Shown: positions 34,818 to 45,159, counted from the stretch's first letter. The stretch is 64,000 bases of DNA from Sphingomonas psychrotolerans (GCF_002796605.1 NZ_CP024923.1:1240001-1304000), one strand, 5' to 3'. The notes: generated from the sequence alone by a model not told the origin. Numbers and translations are program-made.

Positions 34818-35870
34818 ATGTCGGCAGGCAATGCTGCTCCCGGGCCAGAGTGCATCTGGATAACCCGCTGCCCGGTACCCGCGGCCTCGGGCGTAGCGTG
34901 GTCGCTCGGCTGGATGACCGAGGCGTTCGGCCGCGACGGCATCGCCGTCAGACGCGTCCGCGAAGCTGGACTGAATCTCGTCTCCGCCGATCCCGAACGA
35001 CAGGCGCGATACCTGTTCCGTGAAGGCGGCAACATCCAGGCGCTAGCCGCGTGCGCCGACGGCGCCCCCACCCGGGTGATCGGCCTCACCTGGATCGACG
35101 AGCGACAAGCAATCATGGTCCGCCCCGACACCAGGATCATGGAGCCGGCGGACCTCAAGGGCTTGCGCTTCGCCCTCCCCGGTTTCGCCCGCACCCGCGG
35201 CGAGAGCATCGCGCGCGGCATGGCGCTGCACGGGATCAAGGGTGCGCTCACGCTCGGCGGGCTTGATCTCGACGATGTCCGGATGGTCGATCTTCCCGCA
35301 CCCCCGGTCGAGCAGCCGACCTCGGCCGGCATGCGCCGCTTGTGGCTCGGGCTCGAATGGCTGGCGGACGGCCGGGTCGACGCCGTCTATGTAAAAGGCG
35401 CCGCCGCCGCCGAAACCGCAGCGCGGCTCGGCCTGACGGTTGGAGTCGACCTCGATGCCTATCCGAGCCGCCTCGCGCGTGTGAACAACGGCACGCCGCG
35501 CCCGATCACCGTTCACGAGCATATGATCGAGCAGCATTTCGATCTGGTGGTGGGCTTCCTCGAACAGACGCTGCGTGCCGCCGACTGGGCCTCGACCAAT
35601 CTGCCCCGGCTGCAGCACATATTGGCGCAGGAGACGCTCGCCGGGATCGCTGCGGTAGGCGCCGCTTATCGCAATGATTTCCACCGCTCGCTGCATCCCG
35701 ATCTTTCCGGCGACCGCGTCGAGATGCTGCGCAGTCAAGCCAACTTCCTCTGGTACCACGGTTTTCTCGAAGAGGCAGTCGATGTCGATCGCTGGATCGA
35801 CCCGCGCCCGCTCGAGGCCGCGTTGCGGCGTCGGGCCGCGGCCGATGCCGGTTCGCTGGAGCCCGTATAA
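34818..35870 (+). CDS. DszB-like sulfinate desulfinase paralogue 1 (catalytic His replaced)
   Basis: DszB cleaves 2-(2-hydroxyphenyl)benzenesulfinate to 2-hydroxybiphenyl and sulfite; its fold is that of an ABC substrate-binding protein. This 350-residue paralogue has the nucleophile context ITRCPVP (Cys18, as Cys27 of DszB) and an RxGG motif (Arg68, REGG). At ten residues before that arginine, where DszB has catalytic His60, it has Asp58. The ending FLWYHGFLEEAVDVDRWIDP corresponds to the DszB C-terminus. No signal peptide, so it is cytoplasmic, unlike a true binding protein. A sigma-54 promoter precedes it and the sigma-54 activator gene follows. It may be an altered enzyme or a sensor. Confidence 0.8.
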   Translation: MSAGNAAPGPECIWITRCPVPAASGVAWSLGWMTEAFGRDGIAVRRVREAGLNLVSADPERQARYLFREGGNIQALAACADGAPTRVIGLTWIDERQAIMVRPDTRIMEPADLKGLRFALPGFARTRGESIARGMALHGIKGALTLGGLDLDDVRMVDLPAPPVEQPTSAGMRRLWLGLEWLADGRVDAVYVKGAAAAETAARLGLTVGVDLDAYPSRLARVNNGTPRPITVHEHMIEQHFDLVVGFLEQTLRAADWASTNLPRLQHILAQETLAGIAAVGAAYRNDFHRSLHPDLSGDRVEMLRSQANFLWYHGFLEEAVDVDRWIDPRPLEAALRRRAAADAGSLEPV

Positions 35871-35897
35871 AGCTCAGCTAGGGCCGGCCACGTATTT

Positions 35898-35914
35898 CCT
35901 ACTTATCCAGTAGG
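35898..35914. promoter_or_regulatory. Inverted repeat before the sigma-54 activator gene
   Basis: CCTACT-TATCC-AGTAGG is a perfect 6-bp dyad 42 bases before the activator start codon, in an AT-rich patch. It could be an operator for a sulfur regulator or for autoregulation. Confidence 0.4.
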
Positions 35915-35956
35915 GTATTTGCTGGTACCTTGTGCGACAAGGATCTGGAGGGATCT

Positions 35957-37081
<1,125 letters not shown>

Positions 37082-37178
37082 CGCAGCGGTGAAAACGCAG
37101 CACGACGGCTGATCAATATCACGCAACGCCGCGCCGCTCCGGAGCGCGATAGGTGCGGTCCCCCTCCAAGCGCAGCCT

Positions 37179-37194
37179 TGGCACGCTCTTTGCT
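37179..37194 (+). promoter_or_regulatory. Sigma-54 promoter for the DszB-like gene 2 operon
   Basis: TTGGCACGCTCTTTGCT carries a perfect TGGCAC and TTGC with ten bases between GG and GC. It lies 38 bases before the start codon of the desulfinase-like gene. Confidence 0.8.
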
Positions 37195-37231
37195 CCTTGT
37201 TTCGCAGCATCAGCTGCACGGGAGCAAGGCA

Positions 37232-38299
37232 ATGGCGACAACGCTGGACGAATTGTGGTTCACCCGCTGTCCCGTCCCGACCGCGACCGGTATCGCCTTC
37301 AGGCTCGGCTGGCTGACCGACGAATTCGCTGCCGACGGCATCACGCTGCGCACGCTGCAGGAGTCGGGCTCCGAACTCGGGCAACACCATTATGATCACC
37401 GCCTGCCGACGCTGATCCGCGAGGGCGGCAACATGCTCTCGATCGCCGCCCGCGCGCAGGGCGAGCCGACCAGGCTCGTCGGGCTCACCTGGATCGAGGA
37501 GAGCCAGCTGATCCTCACCCGGCCGCACACCGGCATCCAGAGCGCCGCCGATCTCAAGGGCCGCCGTCTCGCGCTTCCCGGCTGGTCGCACAACGACATT
37601 CCCAGCCATGTCCGCGGCACCAGTATCGCGCGCGGCATGTCGCTCGCCGGCTATAAGGGCGCGCTCGCGTCGGCGGGGCTCACCCTCGACGACGTCGATC
37701 TGATCGAGGTGCCCGATCGTCTGCGCAACATCGGCGGCAGCGGCCGCGATCTCGCGCCGCGCCGTACCGGGCTCAACCGGCTCTGGCCGATCGAGGCTCT
37801 GGTCTCCGGCCATGTCGACGCGATCTACGTCAAGGGCGCCTCGGCGCTAGACGGCGCGCGCGAAGTCGGGCTCACCGTCGCAGTCGATCTCGACGCGCTG
37901 CCCGATCGCCGCTTCCGCGTGAACAACGGCACGCCGCGCCCGATCACCGTCCACCAGCTTCTGCTCGACGAGCATTTCGACGTGCTGGTCCGCTTCCTCG
38001 CAGTGACGCTGCGCGCCGCCGACTGGGTCAAGGCCGAGCCCGGCAAGCTGCGCGAGATCCTTGAATTCGAGACCGAAGGCAGCCCGGAAGCAGTCGATCA
38101 GGCCTATCGCCATCTCCACGAAGGCCTGCACCCGACGCTCGACGCCGAGCGGCTGACGCTGTTCGAGCAGCAGAAGAAGTTCCTGTTCACCCACGGCTTC
38201 CTCGACGCCGATTTCGCGCTGGCCGACTGGGTCGACCCGCGACCGCTCGAAGCCGCGCGCGCGCTCGCCGCGCAACCCGCCATTTCCGAAGCCGCCTGA
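37232..38299 (+). CDS. DszB-like sulfinate desulfinase paralogue 2
   Basis: This 355-residue paralogue keeps the three residues that define DszB catalysis: the cysteine in FTRCPVP (Cys13), a histidine ten residues before the arginine (His53, in QHHYDHRLP) and the RxGG motif (Arg63, REGG). Later blocks GVKG-type VDAIYVKGAS and FRVNNGTPRPITVHQLLLDE are shared with its two paralogues, as is the ending FLFTHGFLDADFALADWVDP. It has no signal peptide. It heads an operon with a class II aldolase-like gene, a DszA-family monooxygenase and paralogue 3. Its substrate is inferred to be an organic sulfinate. Confidence 0.85.
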   Translation: MATTLDELWFTRCPVPTATGIAFRLGWLTDEFAADGITLRTLQESGSELGQHHYDHRLPTLIREGGNMLSIAARAQGEPTRLVGLTWIEESQLILTRPHTGIQSAADLKGRRLALPGWSHNDIPSHVRGTSIARGMSLAGYKGALASAGLTLDDVDLIEVPDRLRNIGGSGRDLAPRRTGLNRLWPIEALVSGHVDAIYVKGASALDGAREVGLTVAVDLDALPDRRFRVNNGTPRPITVHQLLLDEHFDVLVRFLAVTLRAADWVKAEPGKLREILEFETEGSPEAVDQAYRHLHEGLHPTLDAERLTLFEQQKKFLFTHGFLDADFALADWVDPRPLEAARALAAQPAISEAA

Positions 38300-38313
38300 G
38301 AGGAGACGCCATC

Positions 38314-39054
38314 ATGTCCGAACAATCCGGTCTTTCGCCCGAAACCATCGCCTTCATCGCCGAACAGGAGCAGGACGCACGCCGAGCCTTCCGCCTGCTG
38401 CGCGAGACGCGCACCATCTCGGCGAGCGGCACCTTGTTCATCGCCGTGCGCATCCCCGGCGAAGACAAGATCATCACCTTCAACTATCTGGGACTCTGGG
38501 CCGACGATCCCGACCAGCCGCAGACCGCAGTGATCGATTTCGAAGGCAAGAGCTATTGGCACAACAACCCCGGCGGCGCCGCGCGCTACGCCAAATTGTT
38601 CCGCACGCATGCAGGCGTCCAGGCGATCAGTCACGTCCACACCCCGCATCTCGGCGCCTATTCGCAGGCGCATGCCAAGCTGCCTCTACTCTACGTCCCC
38701 AATCGCCGCTTCCGCTTCAGCAGCGAGCTGCCGGTCTACATCAACCGCCGCCAGCCCGAGGTCGATTTCATCCTCGATTCAATCGAGGCGGACCGCGAAG
38801 TCCCCGGCATCGTCGAGGCCAATGGCGGCGCGACGGTGTGGAGCTGGAAAGGCCTGCGCGACCTCGTGAACAACATCGTGCTGCTCGAGGAAGGCGCGCA
38901 ATTCCAGATCCTCGCCGCGGCGCTCGGCGGCTCGCAGCCCTTCGGCCCCGGCGTTCTCGAACAGCAATGGAAGATGGGCAAGCTCGTCCCGCCCGACGCC
39001 AGCGTCTCCGACGACGGCACCATCCACTACGCCACCGCCGTCGCGGCCGAGTGA
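38314..39054 (+). CDS. Class II aldolase/adducin-family protein
   Basis: The 246-residue protein shows the family metal-site motif ISHVHTPHLGAYSQAHAKLP (about residues 107-126), with the histidines expected to bind zinc, preceded by ISASGTLFIAVRIPGED and followed by IVEANGGATVWSWKGLRDLV. Members catalyse retro-aldol cleavage or epimerisation of sugar phosphates or similar hydroxy-ketones. Genes of this kind occur in sulfur-compound clusters, where one could process the carbon skeleton released after desulfonation. It sits in the operon 14 bases after paralogue 2 and 11 before the monooxygenase. Substrate unknown. Confidence 0.82.
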   Translation: MSEQSGLSPETIAFIAEQEQDARRAFRLLRETRTISASGTLFIAVRIPGEDKIITFNYLGLWADDPDQPQTAVIDFEGKSYWHNNPGGAARYAKLFRTHAGVQAISHVHTPHLGAYSQAHAKLPLLYVPNRRFRFSSELPVYINRRQPEVDFILDSIEADREVPGIVEANGGATVWSWKGLRDLVNNIVLLEEGAQFQILAAALGGSQPFGPGVLEQQWKMGKLVPPDASVSDDGTIHYATAVAAE

Positions 39055-39065
39055 GAGGAGCGATC

Positions 39066-40409
39066 ATGACCAGCAAACGTCAGCTCGCTCTCGGGGTTTT
39101 CCTCACCCGCCACGGCCACCATCCCGGCGCATGGCGCCAGCCCGGCGCGGCCAATAGCGGAAGGCCCGATTTCCGCTATTGGGCCGAGCTGGCCAGGACC
39201 GCCGAGCGCGGCAAGTTCGACGTCGCCTTCTTCGCCGATTTCGTCGGTCAGGCGGGCGGCAGCACCAGGGGGATCGAGCGGCGCCACGCCTTTCTCGATT
39301 TCGAGCCGCTGACGCTTTCGGCCGCGCTCGCCGCGGTCACCGAGCGGATCGGGATCGTCGCGACGGTCAACACCAATTTCGATCACCCCTATTCGCTCGC
39401 GCGCCGCTTCGCCTCGCTCGATCATATCAGCGGCGGGCGGATCGGCTGGAACATCGTCTCCTCGCTTGCCGACGGCGCGGCGAGCAGCTTCGGGATCGAT
39501 CAGCCCCCGAGCCATGCCGAGCGCTATCAGCGCGCCGCGGAATTCGTCGATGTCGCCCGCGCATTGTGGGACAGCTGGGAGGACGACGCGTTCGACCATG
39601 CCGATCGCGAGAGCGGGCTCTATCTCGACCCCAACGACGTGCATCCGGTCCACCACGACGGCCGCTATTTCCATCTGAGCAGCGTCCTCGACGTCGCTCG
39701 CCCGATCCAGGGCCATCCGGTGTTCGCGCAGGCGGGCAATTCGGAGGTCGGCCGCGAGTTCGCTGCCAAATATGCCGAAATGATCTACGCCGCCGCGCAG
39801 TTCATCGAGGACGCGCAGGGCTTCTACGCCGATGTGAAGCGCCGGATGGCGCGTTACGGCCGCGATCCGGATACGCTCAAGGTGATGCCCGGCCTGTCCT
39901 TCGCGATCGGCACCAGCAAGCAGGAAGCACAGGACAAGTTCGCCGCGCTCGAAGCCGCGGTCGATTTCTCCGGCGACCTCAATCTGATGGGACAGGACGT
40001 CAGCGGCTATCCGCTCGACGGTCCCCTCCCCGATCTGCCCGAGCCCGAAAACGGCAAGGGCCGCTGGCGTCAGCTCACCGCGCTCGCCCGCCGCGAGAAC
40101 CTAAGCATCCGCCAGCTCTTCCTGCGCTTCAACGCCGTGCGCGGACACCGCGTGGTGATCGGCACGCCCGTCGACATCGCCGACCAGATCCAGGACTGGT
40201 TCGAGCGCGACGCCGCCGACGGATTCAACCTGATCCCACCGCTGCTGCCGAGTTCGCTCGACGAGTTCGTCGACCTCGTCGTCCCCGAGCTCCAGCGCCG
40301 CGGCCTGTTCCGCACCGAATATGCCGGCACGACGCTGCGCGATCACCTCGCGCTGCCGCGCCCGGCGATTGGCGCCGCGGCGCCCGCCGATCTCCTCTCC
40401 GCCGCCTGA
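39066..40409 (+). CDS. NtaA/SnaA/DszA-family flavin monooxygenase
   Basis: This 447-residue luciferase-like protein belongs to the NtaA/SnaA/DszA family: LGVFLTRHGHHPGAWRQPGA, FDVAFFADFVG, HPYSLARRFASLDHISGGRI, WNIVSSLADGAA and DDVHPV-type YFHLSSVLDVARPIQGHPV. DszA oxidises dibenzothiophene sulfone to the sulfinate that DszB then desulfinates, so its location between two DszB-like genes is highly suggestive. Other family members act on nitrilotriacetate or pristinamycin, so sulfone oxidation is not certain. The ATG follows GAGGAGC. It needs FMNH2 from a partner reductase. Confidence 0.87.
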   Translation: MTSKRQLALGVFLTRHGHHPGAWRQPGAANSGRPDFRYWAELARTAERGKFDVAFFADFVGQAGGSTRGIERRHAFLDFEPLTLSAALAAVTERIGIVATVNTNFDHPYSLARRFASLDHISGGRIGWNIVSSLADGAASSFGIDQPPSHAERYQRAAEFVDVARALWDSWEDDAFDHADRESGLYLDPNDVHPVHHDGRYFHLSSVLDVARPIQGHPVFAQAGNSEVGREFAAKYAEMIYAAAQFIEDAQGFYADVKRRMARYGRDPDTLKVMPGLSFAIGTSKQEAQDKFAALEAAVDFSGDLNLMGQDVSGYPLDGPLPDLPEPENGKGRWRQLTALARRENLSIRQLFLRFNAVRGHRVVIGTPVDIADQIQDWFERDAADGFNLIPPLLPSSLDEFVDLVVPELQRRGLFRTEYAGTTLRDHLALPRPAIGAAAPADLLSAA

Positions 40410-40423
40410 CGAAGGAACATTCC

Positions 40424-41473
40424 ATGGCAAATTCGCTCGACACGCTCTGGTACACGCGCTGCCCCGTTCCCACCGGGCTCGGCATCGCCATCCAGCAAGG
40501 CTGGCTGGAAGACGCCTTCAGGGTGCAGGGTACCAAGGTCGAATCGATCCTCGAATCGAACGACTTCACGACGCGGGAATCGCACTTCAGCCACAAGGTG
40601 CGCAATTCGGTGCGCCATGGCGGCAACATACCCGCGATCAGCGCCCGCGCGCTCGGCCGCGACACGAGACTGCTCGGCCTGTCCTGGGCCGACGAGACCC
40701 AATTGATCCTCGCCAGCCCCGAATCGGGCATCGAGAGCGTCCACGATCTCAAGGGCCGCCGCTTCGGCCTGCCCAACTGGAAGCATGTCGAGATCGACTT
40801 CACCCGTGCCCAAGCGCTGCGCGGGCTCGAGAACGCACTCAGCCTCGAAGGGCTCAGCGTCGGCGATGTCGAGCTGGTCGATCAGGATATTGAGAGCCAT
40901 TACAGCGATCACGCGGTCGAGAACGTCAACGGCACCCTCGCTGCGCGCGGCCGTCGCGGGCGCAACAACAATCAGGAAGTCGTGGCGTTGCTGCGTGGCG
41001 AGGTCGATGCGATCTTCCTCAAGGGCGCACACGGCGCGCAGGTCGCGCACCAGTTCGGGCTGACGACGGTGATCGACACCGGCGCGCATCCCGAGCCGCT
41101 GATCCGCGCCAACAACGGTACCCCGCGCGCCCTCGCGGTGGACGGACATCTGCTCGACAATCATTTCGACGCGGCAGTGACGATCGTCGAGCAGGTGCTG
41201 CGCGCCGAAGCCTGGGCGCAGGACCATCCGTCCGACGTGCGCCGCTATCTGGCACGCGAGACCAATGCGAGCGAATATTGGGTGTCGGTCGCTTATGGCG
41301 ACGATGCGCAGACGCGGCTGCGCACCGACCTCTCCCAGCAATCGCTTACCGCGCTGCAGGACTTCACGGACTTCCTCTATCGCTGGAAGTTCATCCCGAC
41401 CAGCTTCGACGTGCGGCAATGGGCTGATGCCCGCCCGCTCGAGGCCGCGCAGACGATCCGCATCGCCGTCTGA
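40424..41473 (+). CDS. DszB-like sulfinate desulfinase paralogue 3
   Basis: The 349-residue protein retains the full DszB-like set: YTRCPVP (Cys13), His54 in SHFSH and RHGG (Arg64) with the same ten-residue His-Arg spacing as in DszB. It shares VDAIFLKGAH, RANNGTPRALAVDGHLL and FLYRWKFIPTSFDVRQWADA with the other two paralogues. A cytoplasmic location is expected because it lacks a signal peptide. It follows the DszA-family gene by 14 bases, giving the order monooxygenase then desulfinase as in dszA-dszB. GAAGGAAC serves as ribosome-binding site. Confidence 0.85.
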   Translation: MANSLDTLWYTRCPVPTGLGIAIQQGWLEDAFRVQGTKVESILESNDFTTRESHFSHKVRNSVRHGGNIPAISARALGRDTRLLGLSWADETQLILASPESGIESVHDLKGRRFGLPNWKHVEIDFTRAQALRGLENALSLEGLSVGDVELVDQDIESHYSDHAVENVNGTLAARGRRGRNNNQEVVALLRGEVDAIFLKGAHGAQVAHQFGLTTVIDTGAHPEPLIRANNGTPRALAVDGHLLDNHFDAAVTIVEQVLRAEAWAQDHPSDVRRYLARETNASEYWVSVAYGDDAQTRLRTDLSQQSLTALQDFTDFLYRWKFIPTSFDVRQWADARPLEAAQTIRIAV

Positions 41474-41482
41474 CCTCAGCAT

Positions 41483-43282
41483 ATGCTGATGACGACGAGC
41501 GCGCCGGAGACGGTCGCCTCCGGCGCGCCCCTGCTGCGTTGCCTCGCAATCTATCGCCGCATGCCGGTCCGATTCGTGCTGACCGCGACGATGCTGTTCG
41601 GAGTCAATCTCGCGCTGATCGCGCAGCAGGGGCTGGTCGGCCGCGCAGTACACGAAGCGGGGGTCGGCAAGCTGGTTGTCGCCGGTCCCGCCGGACTCGA
41701 TTACGACCGCGCATGGTTCTGGGTCGCGTTGCTGCTCGGCCTGTCGGCGGCGCGCGCGATCGTCCAGTACGGCGCCGGGCTGATGTCGCTATGGATCGGC
41801 CAGGAACTGCTCACGCATCTGCGCGAGCGGATCATGATCCAGGTCCAGCGGCTCGATTTGACCTATCACTGGCGCCACGGCGTCGGCGAGATGGTCACCC
41901 GCATGACCCGCGACGCCGACAAGGTGCGCGACGCTCTGATCAACTTCTGGCGCCAGATGTTCGAGACCGGCGTGGTGGTGCTGATCTCGGTTGCGCTGCT
42001 CTGCTGGTATTCGCCGTGGCTCGGCGTGGTGCCGCTCGCACTAATGTTGACCGGGATCGCGATGCTCGCCGCACAGGCCGACGCGTTGGTGCTGCTCGAT
42101 CGCAAGATCGGCGCGGCCTATGACGCAGTCACGCAGGATTTGTCGGAAGGCGTCCACGGCGTCCGCGTGATCAAGGCCTTCGGGCTTCAGGACGCGCGGA
42201 TCGCCCGTTTCGACGCGCACATCGCCACTTTCCGGCGCGAGACGCGCAAAGCGATCGCCCACGCCGCGCGCAGCGTCCCGCTCCCCCAGGCGGTGATCGC
42301 GCTCGGCCATGCCTGGGTGCTCGGTTATGGCGCATGGCTGGTCGGCCATGGCCGGCTCGACCTCGGCGCGCTGGTCGGCGCCCTGCTCGTCGTCAACACC
42401 CTCGTACTGCGGATCGAGGGTATCGGCGCCCTGCTCCAGATCGTCGCCGACGCCCGCGCCTCGGCAGCGCGGATCTGGGAAGTGCTCGATGCCCAGCCCG
42501 AAATCGTCTCGGGCGCCCGGCCCCTCCCCTCCGGCCCGCTCGGTTGCCGTCTCGAGGGCGTCTCGGTCGCGCCGCTCGGCGACGGCGCCGCAGTGCTCCA
42601 CAACCTCTCGCTCCGCATCGAACCCGGCGAGATCGTCGCGCTGGTCGGCGCCACTGGATCGGGCAAGAGCATCCTCACCGCTTTGTTTCCACGCCTGATT
42701 GAGGCCGGGGCGGGCGCGGTGCAGGTCGGTTCCGACGGAGCAGGCTGGCGCGACGTGCGCGAACTCGACCTGAGCGAATTGCGCCGCCGCGTCCACGTTC
42801 TGCCGCAGGAATGCTTCCTGTTCTCGGACACGCTCGCGGCAAATCTCCGTGTCACCGCCCCGCACGCTAGCGACGCCGAGCTGGAGGCTGCACTCGATCA
42901 AGCCGCGGCTGGCGAGTTGCTCGAACGTCTGCCCGACGGTCTCCAGACCAAGGTCGGCGACCGCGGCATCACCCTGTCCGGCGGCCAGCGCCAACGGCTC
43001 TGCCTCGCTCGCGCATTGCTCGCCGACGCTGATCTGCTCGTCCTCGACGATGCGACCAGCGCGCTCGACGCCGCCACCGAGCGTCGCGCGATCGACAATA
43101 TCCGCCGCCGCCGCGACATCGCCGGGCGCCCGGTGACGATGCTGATCGTATCGAGTCGCCTGCCGACGATCCTCGCCGCGGACCGCGTGGTGATGCTCGC
43201 CGATGGCGGAATCGCCGCGCAGGGCGCGCATGCCGAACTGATCGCCGCCAGCCCCGCTTATCGCGCATTGATGGGGCTATGA
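41483..43282 (+). CDS. ABC exporter subunit (TMD-NBD), non-canonical catalytic residue
   Basis: This 599-residue half-transporter has a six-helix membrane domain (about 20-330) and an ATPase domain with Walker A GATGSGKS, signature LSGGQRQRLCLARAL and Walker B LLVLDDATSALD, where Asp stands in place of the usual catalytic Glu. That change is typical of the impaired subunit of heterodimeric exporters. It overlaps its partner gene by four bases (ATGA) and follows paralogue 3 by nine bases, so it is probably part of the same operon. The start ATG lies in a 14-bp palindrome (TCAGCATATGCTGA); an ATG two codons on is also possible. Confidence 0.88.
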   Translation: MLMTTSAPETVASGAPLLRCLAIYRRMPVRFVLTATMLFGVNLALIAQQGLVGRAVHEAGVGKLVVAGPAGLDYDRAWFWVALLLGLSAARAIVQYGAGLMSLWIGQELLTHLRERIMIQVQRLDLTYHWRHGVGEMVTRMTRDADKVRDALINFWRQMFETGVVVLISVALLCWYSPWLGVVPLALMLTGIAMLAAQADALVLLDRKIGAAYDAVTQDLSEGVHGVRVIKAFGLQDARIARFDAHIATFRRETRKAIAHAARSVPLPQAVIALGHAWVLGYGAWLVGHGRLDLGALVGALLVVNTLVLRIEGIGALLQIVADARASAARIWEVLDAQPEIVSGARPLPSGPLGCRLEGVSVAPLGDGAAVLHNLSLRIEPGEIVALVGATGSGKSILTALFPRLIEAGAGAVQVGSDGAGWRDVRELDLSELRRRVHVLPQECFLFSDTLAANLRVTAPHASDAELEAALDQAAAGELLERLPDGLQTKVGDRGITLSGGQRQRLCLARALLADADLLVLDDATSALDAATERRAIDNIRRRRDIAGRPVTMLIVSSRLPTILAADRVVMLADGGIAAQGAHAELIAASPAYRALMGL

Positions 43283-45159
43283 ACGTGCTGGCGGGTGATC
43301 GCCCGCTCTCCGATCTCGAGCTCGAGGAGAAGCTCGCCAACAAGGCACTCGACCGCGGCATGGTCCGCCAGCTTCTGCCGCTGCTCCACCCGGTGCGCGG
43401 GCTCATCACAGCCGTGATCGCGATCGAACTGGTGCAAGTTCTCGCGATCTTCGCCCGCCCGTTGCTGATCGGGCTGGTGATCGACCGCGCGTTGCACCCG
43501 TTCGACGCCGACCTCGTCGCACTCGCCTGCGCCGGGCTCGCCGCCACCTGGGCACTGCGCTTCGCGCTCGGCGGCCTCTCGCAATATTTCGCCGGCAGCG
43601 CCGCCACCGAATTGCTGGGCGCCATCCGCAGCCGCGTCTTCGCGCATGTCCAGTCGCTCAGCGTCGGCTATTTCGATCGGACCAAGGCAGGCCGGATCAT
43701 CTCGCGCGCCGACCGCGACGTCGACACGCTCGAGCCGATGCTCATCCAATGCCCGCCGCAATTCCTCTCCGCGGTGTTGCGGCTGGTGCTCGCGGCAGTG
43801 TTGCTCTGGGCGATCGCCCCCGTCCTGCTGTACGGGCTCGCACTCGTGGTGCCCGTATTGCTGCTCGCGACGATCGCGTTCAAGCGGCTGTCACAGCGCA
43901 GCTGGGGCCGCGTCGCCGAGAATCGCAGCCGCTTCACTGCGCATCTGGTCGAAACCGTCGCCGGCGTGCGGCTGATCAAGCAGGTCGGGCGCGAGGCGGA
44001 GAATCTCCAGCGCTATCGCGGCCTGCTCCGTGACTTCAACACGACGCTGATCGCGGGCAGCGCGAGCTCGGGCTGGTTCGCGCCGTTCACCGGACTGCTC
44101 ACTACCGCCGGGCTCGCGCTCACTCTCGTCATCGGCGGCGGCGACATCGCGCTCGGTACGCTCACCCTAGGCGATCTCACCCAGAGCCTGTTCTACGTCT
44201 TCTTGTTCCTCGCCCCGCTCCAGGAATTCGGCGACCTGTTCGAGCGCTTCGCCAGTGGTTCGGCCTGCGCCCAGCGCATCTTCCTGCTGCTCGACACAGA
44301 GCCCGAAATCCGCGAACTCCCCGCCGCGCTCGAACTTCCACGCCTCAAGGGCGAGATCCACTTCCGCAATATCGGCTTCGGCTATCACCCCGCGCGCCCG
44401 GTGATCCGCGACCTGGACCTCCGCGTCGCACCCGGCGAAGTGCTGGCGATCGTCGGCCCCACCGGCCATGGAAAGAGCACGCTCGTCCAGCTGCTCACAC
44501 GTTTCTACGACGTCGATACCGGCGCGGTGCTGCTCGACGGCCACGACATCCGCCATGTCTCGGAGGCGAGTTTGCGGAAACAGGTGGGCGTGGTGCTGCA
44601 GGACAATGTATTGTTCGGCGGCACCGCGCTCGAAAACCTGCGGCTCGCCAAACCCGGGGCGAGCGACGCCGAACTGATCGAAGCCGCACACGAACTCGGC
44701 GCAGACGAAATCCTTCGCACGCTGCCGCATGGCTATCAGACAGAGGTCGGACCGCTCGGCACGAACCTCAGCCAAGGCCAGCGCCAGCTTGTCTGCCTCG
44801 TCCGCGCCTATCTCGCCGATCCTGTCATACTCGTTCTCGACGAAGCCACATCGGCAGTCGACATCAGCACTGAGCGCCGGATCCAGGCCGCGCTACGCCG
44901 CCTCTGCCACGGCCGCACCGCGCTCATCATCGCGCATCGCCTCGCCACGATCCGTGACGCGGACCGCATCGCCGTCATCCATGACGGCGCGATTGTCGAG
45001 CTGGGCAACCACGCGCAGTTAATCAAAGAGCGCGGCATCTATGCTGACCTCTATCAAATACACGACGAGGACGGGGACCGGCTACGAACGCCTGGCCGAG
45101 CGATGCGTTATGAAGCGCCTGACACGCCCTCGCCCTGCTCGAAATCGCCGGCGTCGTAA
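43279..45159 (+). CDS. ABC exporter subunit (TMD-NBD), canonical partner
   Basis: The 626-residue partner has a six-helix membrane domain (about 45-340) and an ATPase domain with Walker A GPTGHGKST, signature LSQGQRQLVCLVRAY (Q in place of the first G), and Walker B VLVLDEATSAVD with the catalytic Glu present. Together with the previous gene it would form a heterodimeric exporter with one active ATP site, able to export lipids, drugs or metabolites. Within this cluster it may remove a toxic desulfurisation product such as a phenol, but that is inference. The last 35 residues (after IHDEDGDR) are unusual and may be read-through of foreign sequence. Confidence 0.9.
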   Translation: MNVLAGDRPLSDLELEEKLANKALDRGMVRQLLPLLHPVRGLITAVIAIELVQVLAIFARPLLIGLVIDRALHPFDADLVALACAGLAATWALRFALGGLSQYFAGSAATELLGAIRSRVFAHVQSLSVGYFDRTKAGRIISRADRDVDTLEPMLIQCPPQFLSAVLRLVLAAVLLWAIAPVLLYGLALVVPVLLLATIAFKRLSQRSWGRVAENRSRFTAHLVETVAGVRLIKQVGREAENLQRYRGLLRDFNTTLIAGSASSGWFAPFTGLLTTAGLALTLVIGGGDIALGTLTLGDLTQSLFYVFLFLAPLQEFGDLFERFASGSACAQRIFLLLDTEPEIRELPAALELPRLKGEIHFRNIGFGYHPARPVIRDLDLRVAPGEVLAIVGPTGHGKSTLVQLLTRFYDVDTGAVLLDGHDIRHVSEASLRKQVGVVLQDNVLFGGTALENLRLAKPGASDAELIEAAHELGADEILRTLPHGYQTEVGPLGTNLSQGQRQLVCLVRAYLADPVILVLDEATSAVDISTERRIQAALRRLCHGRTALIIAHRLATIRDADRIAVIHDGAIVELGNHAQLIKERGIYADLYQIHDEDGDRLRTPGRAMRYEAPDTPSPCSKSPAS

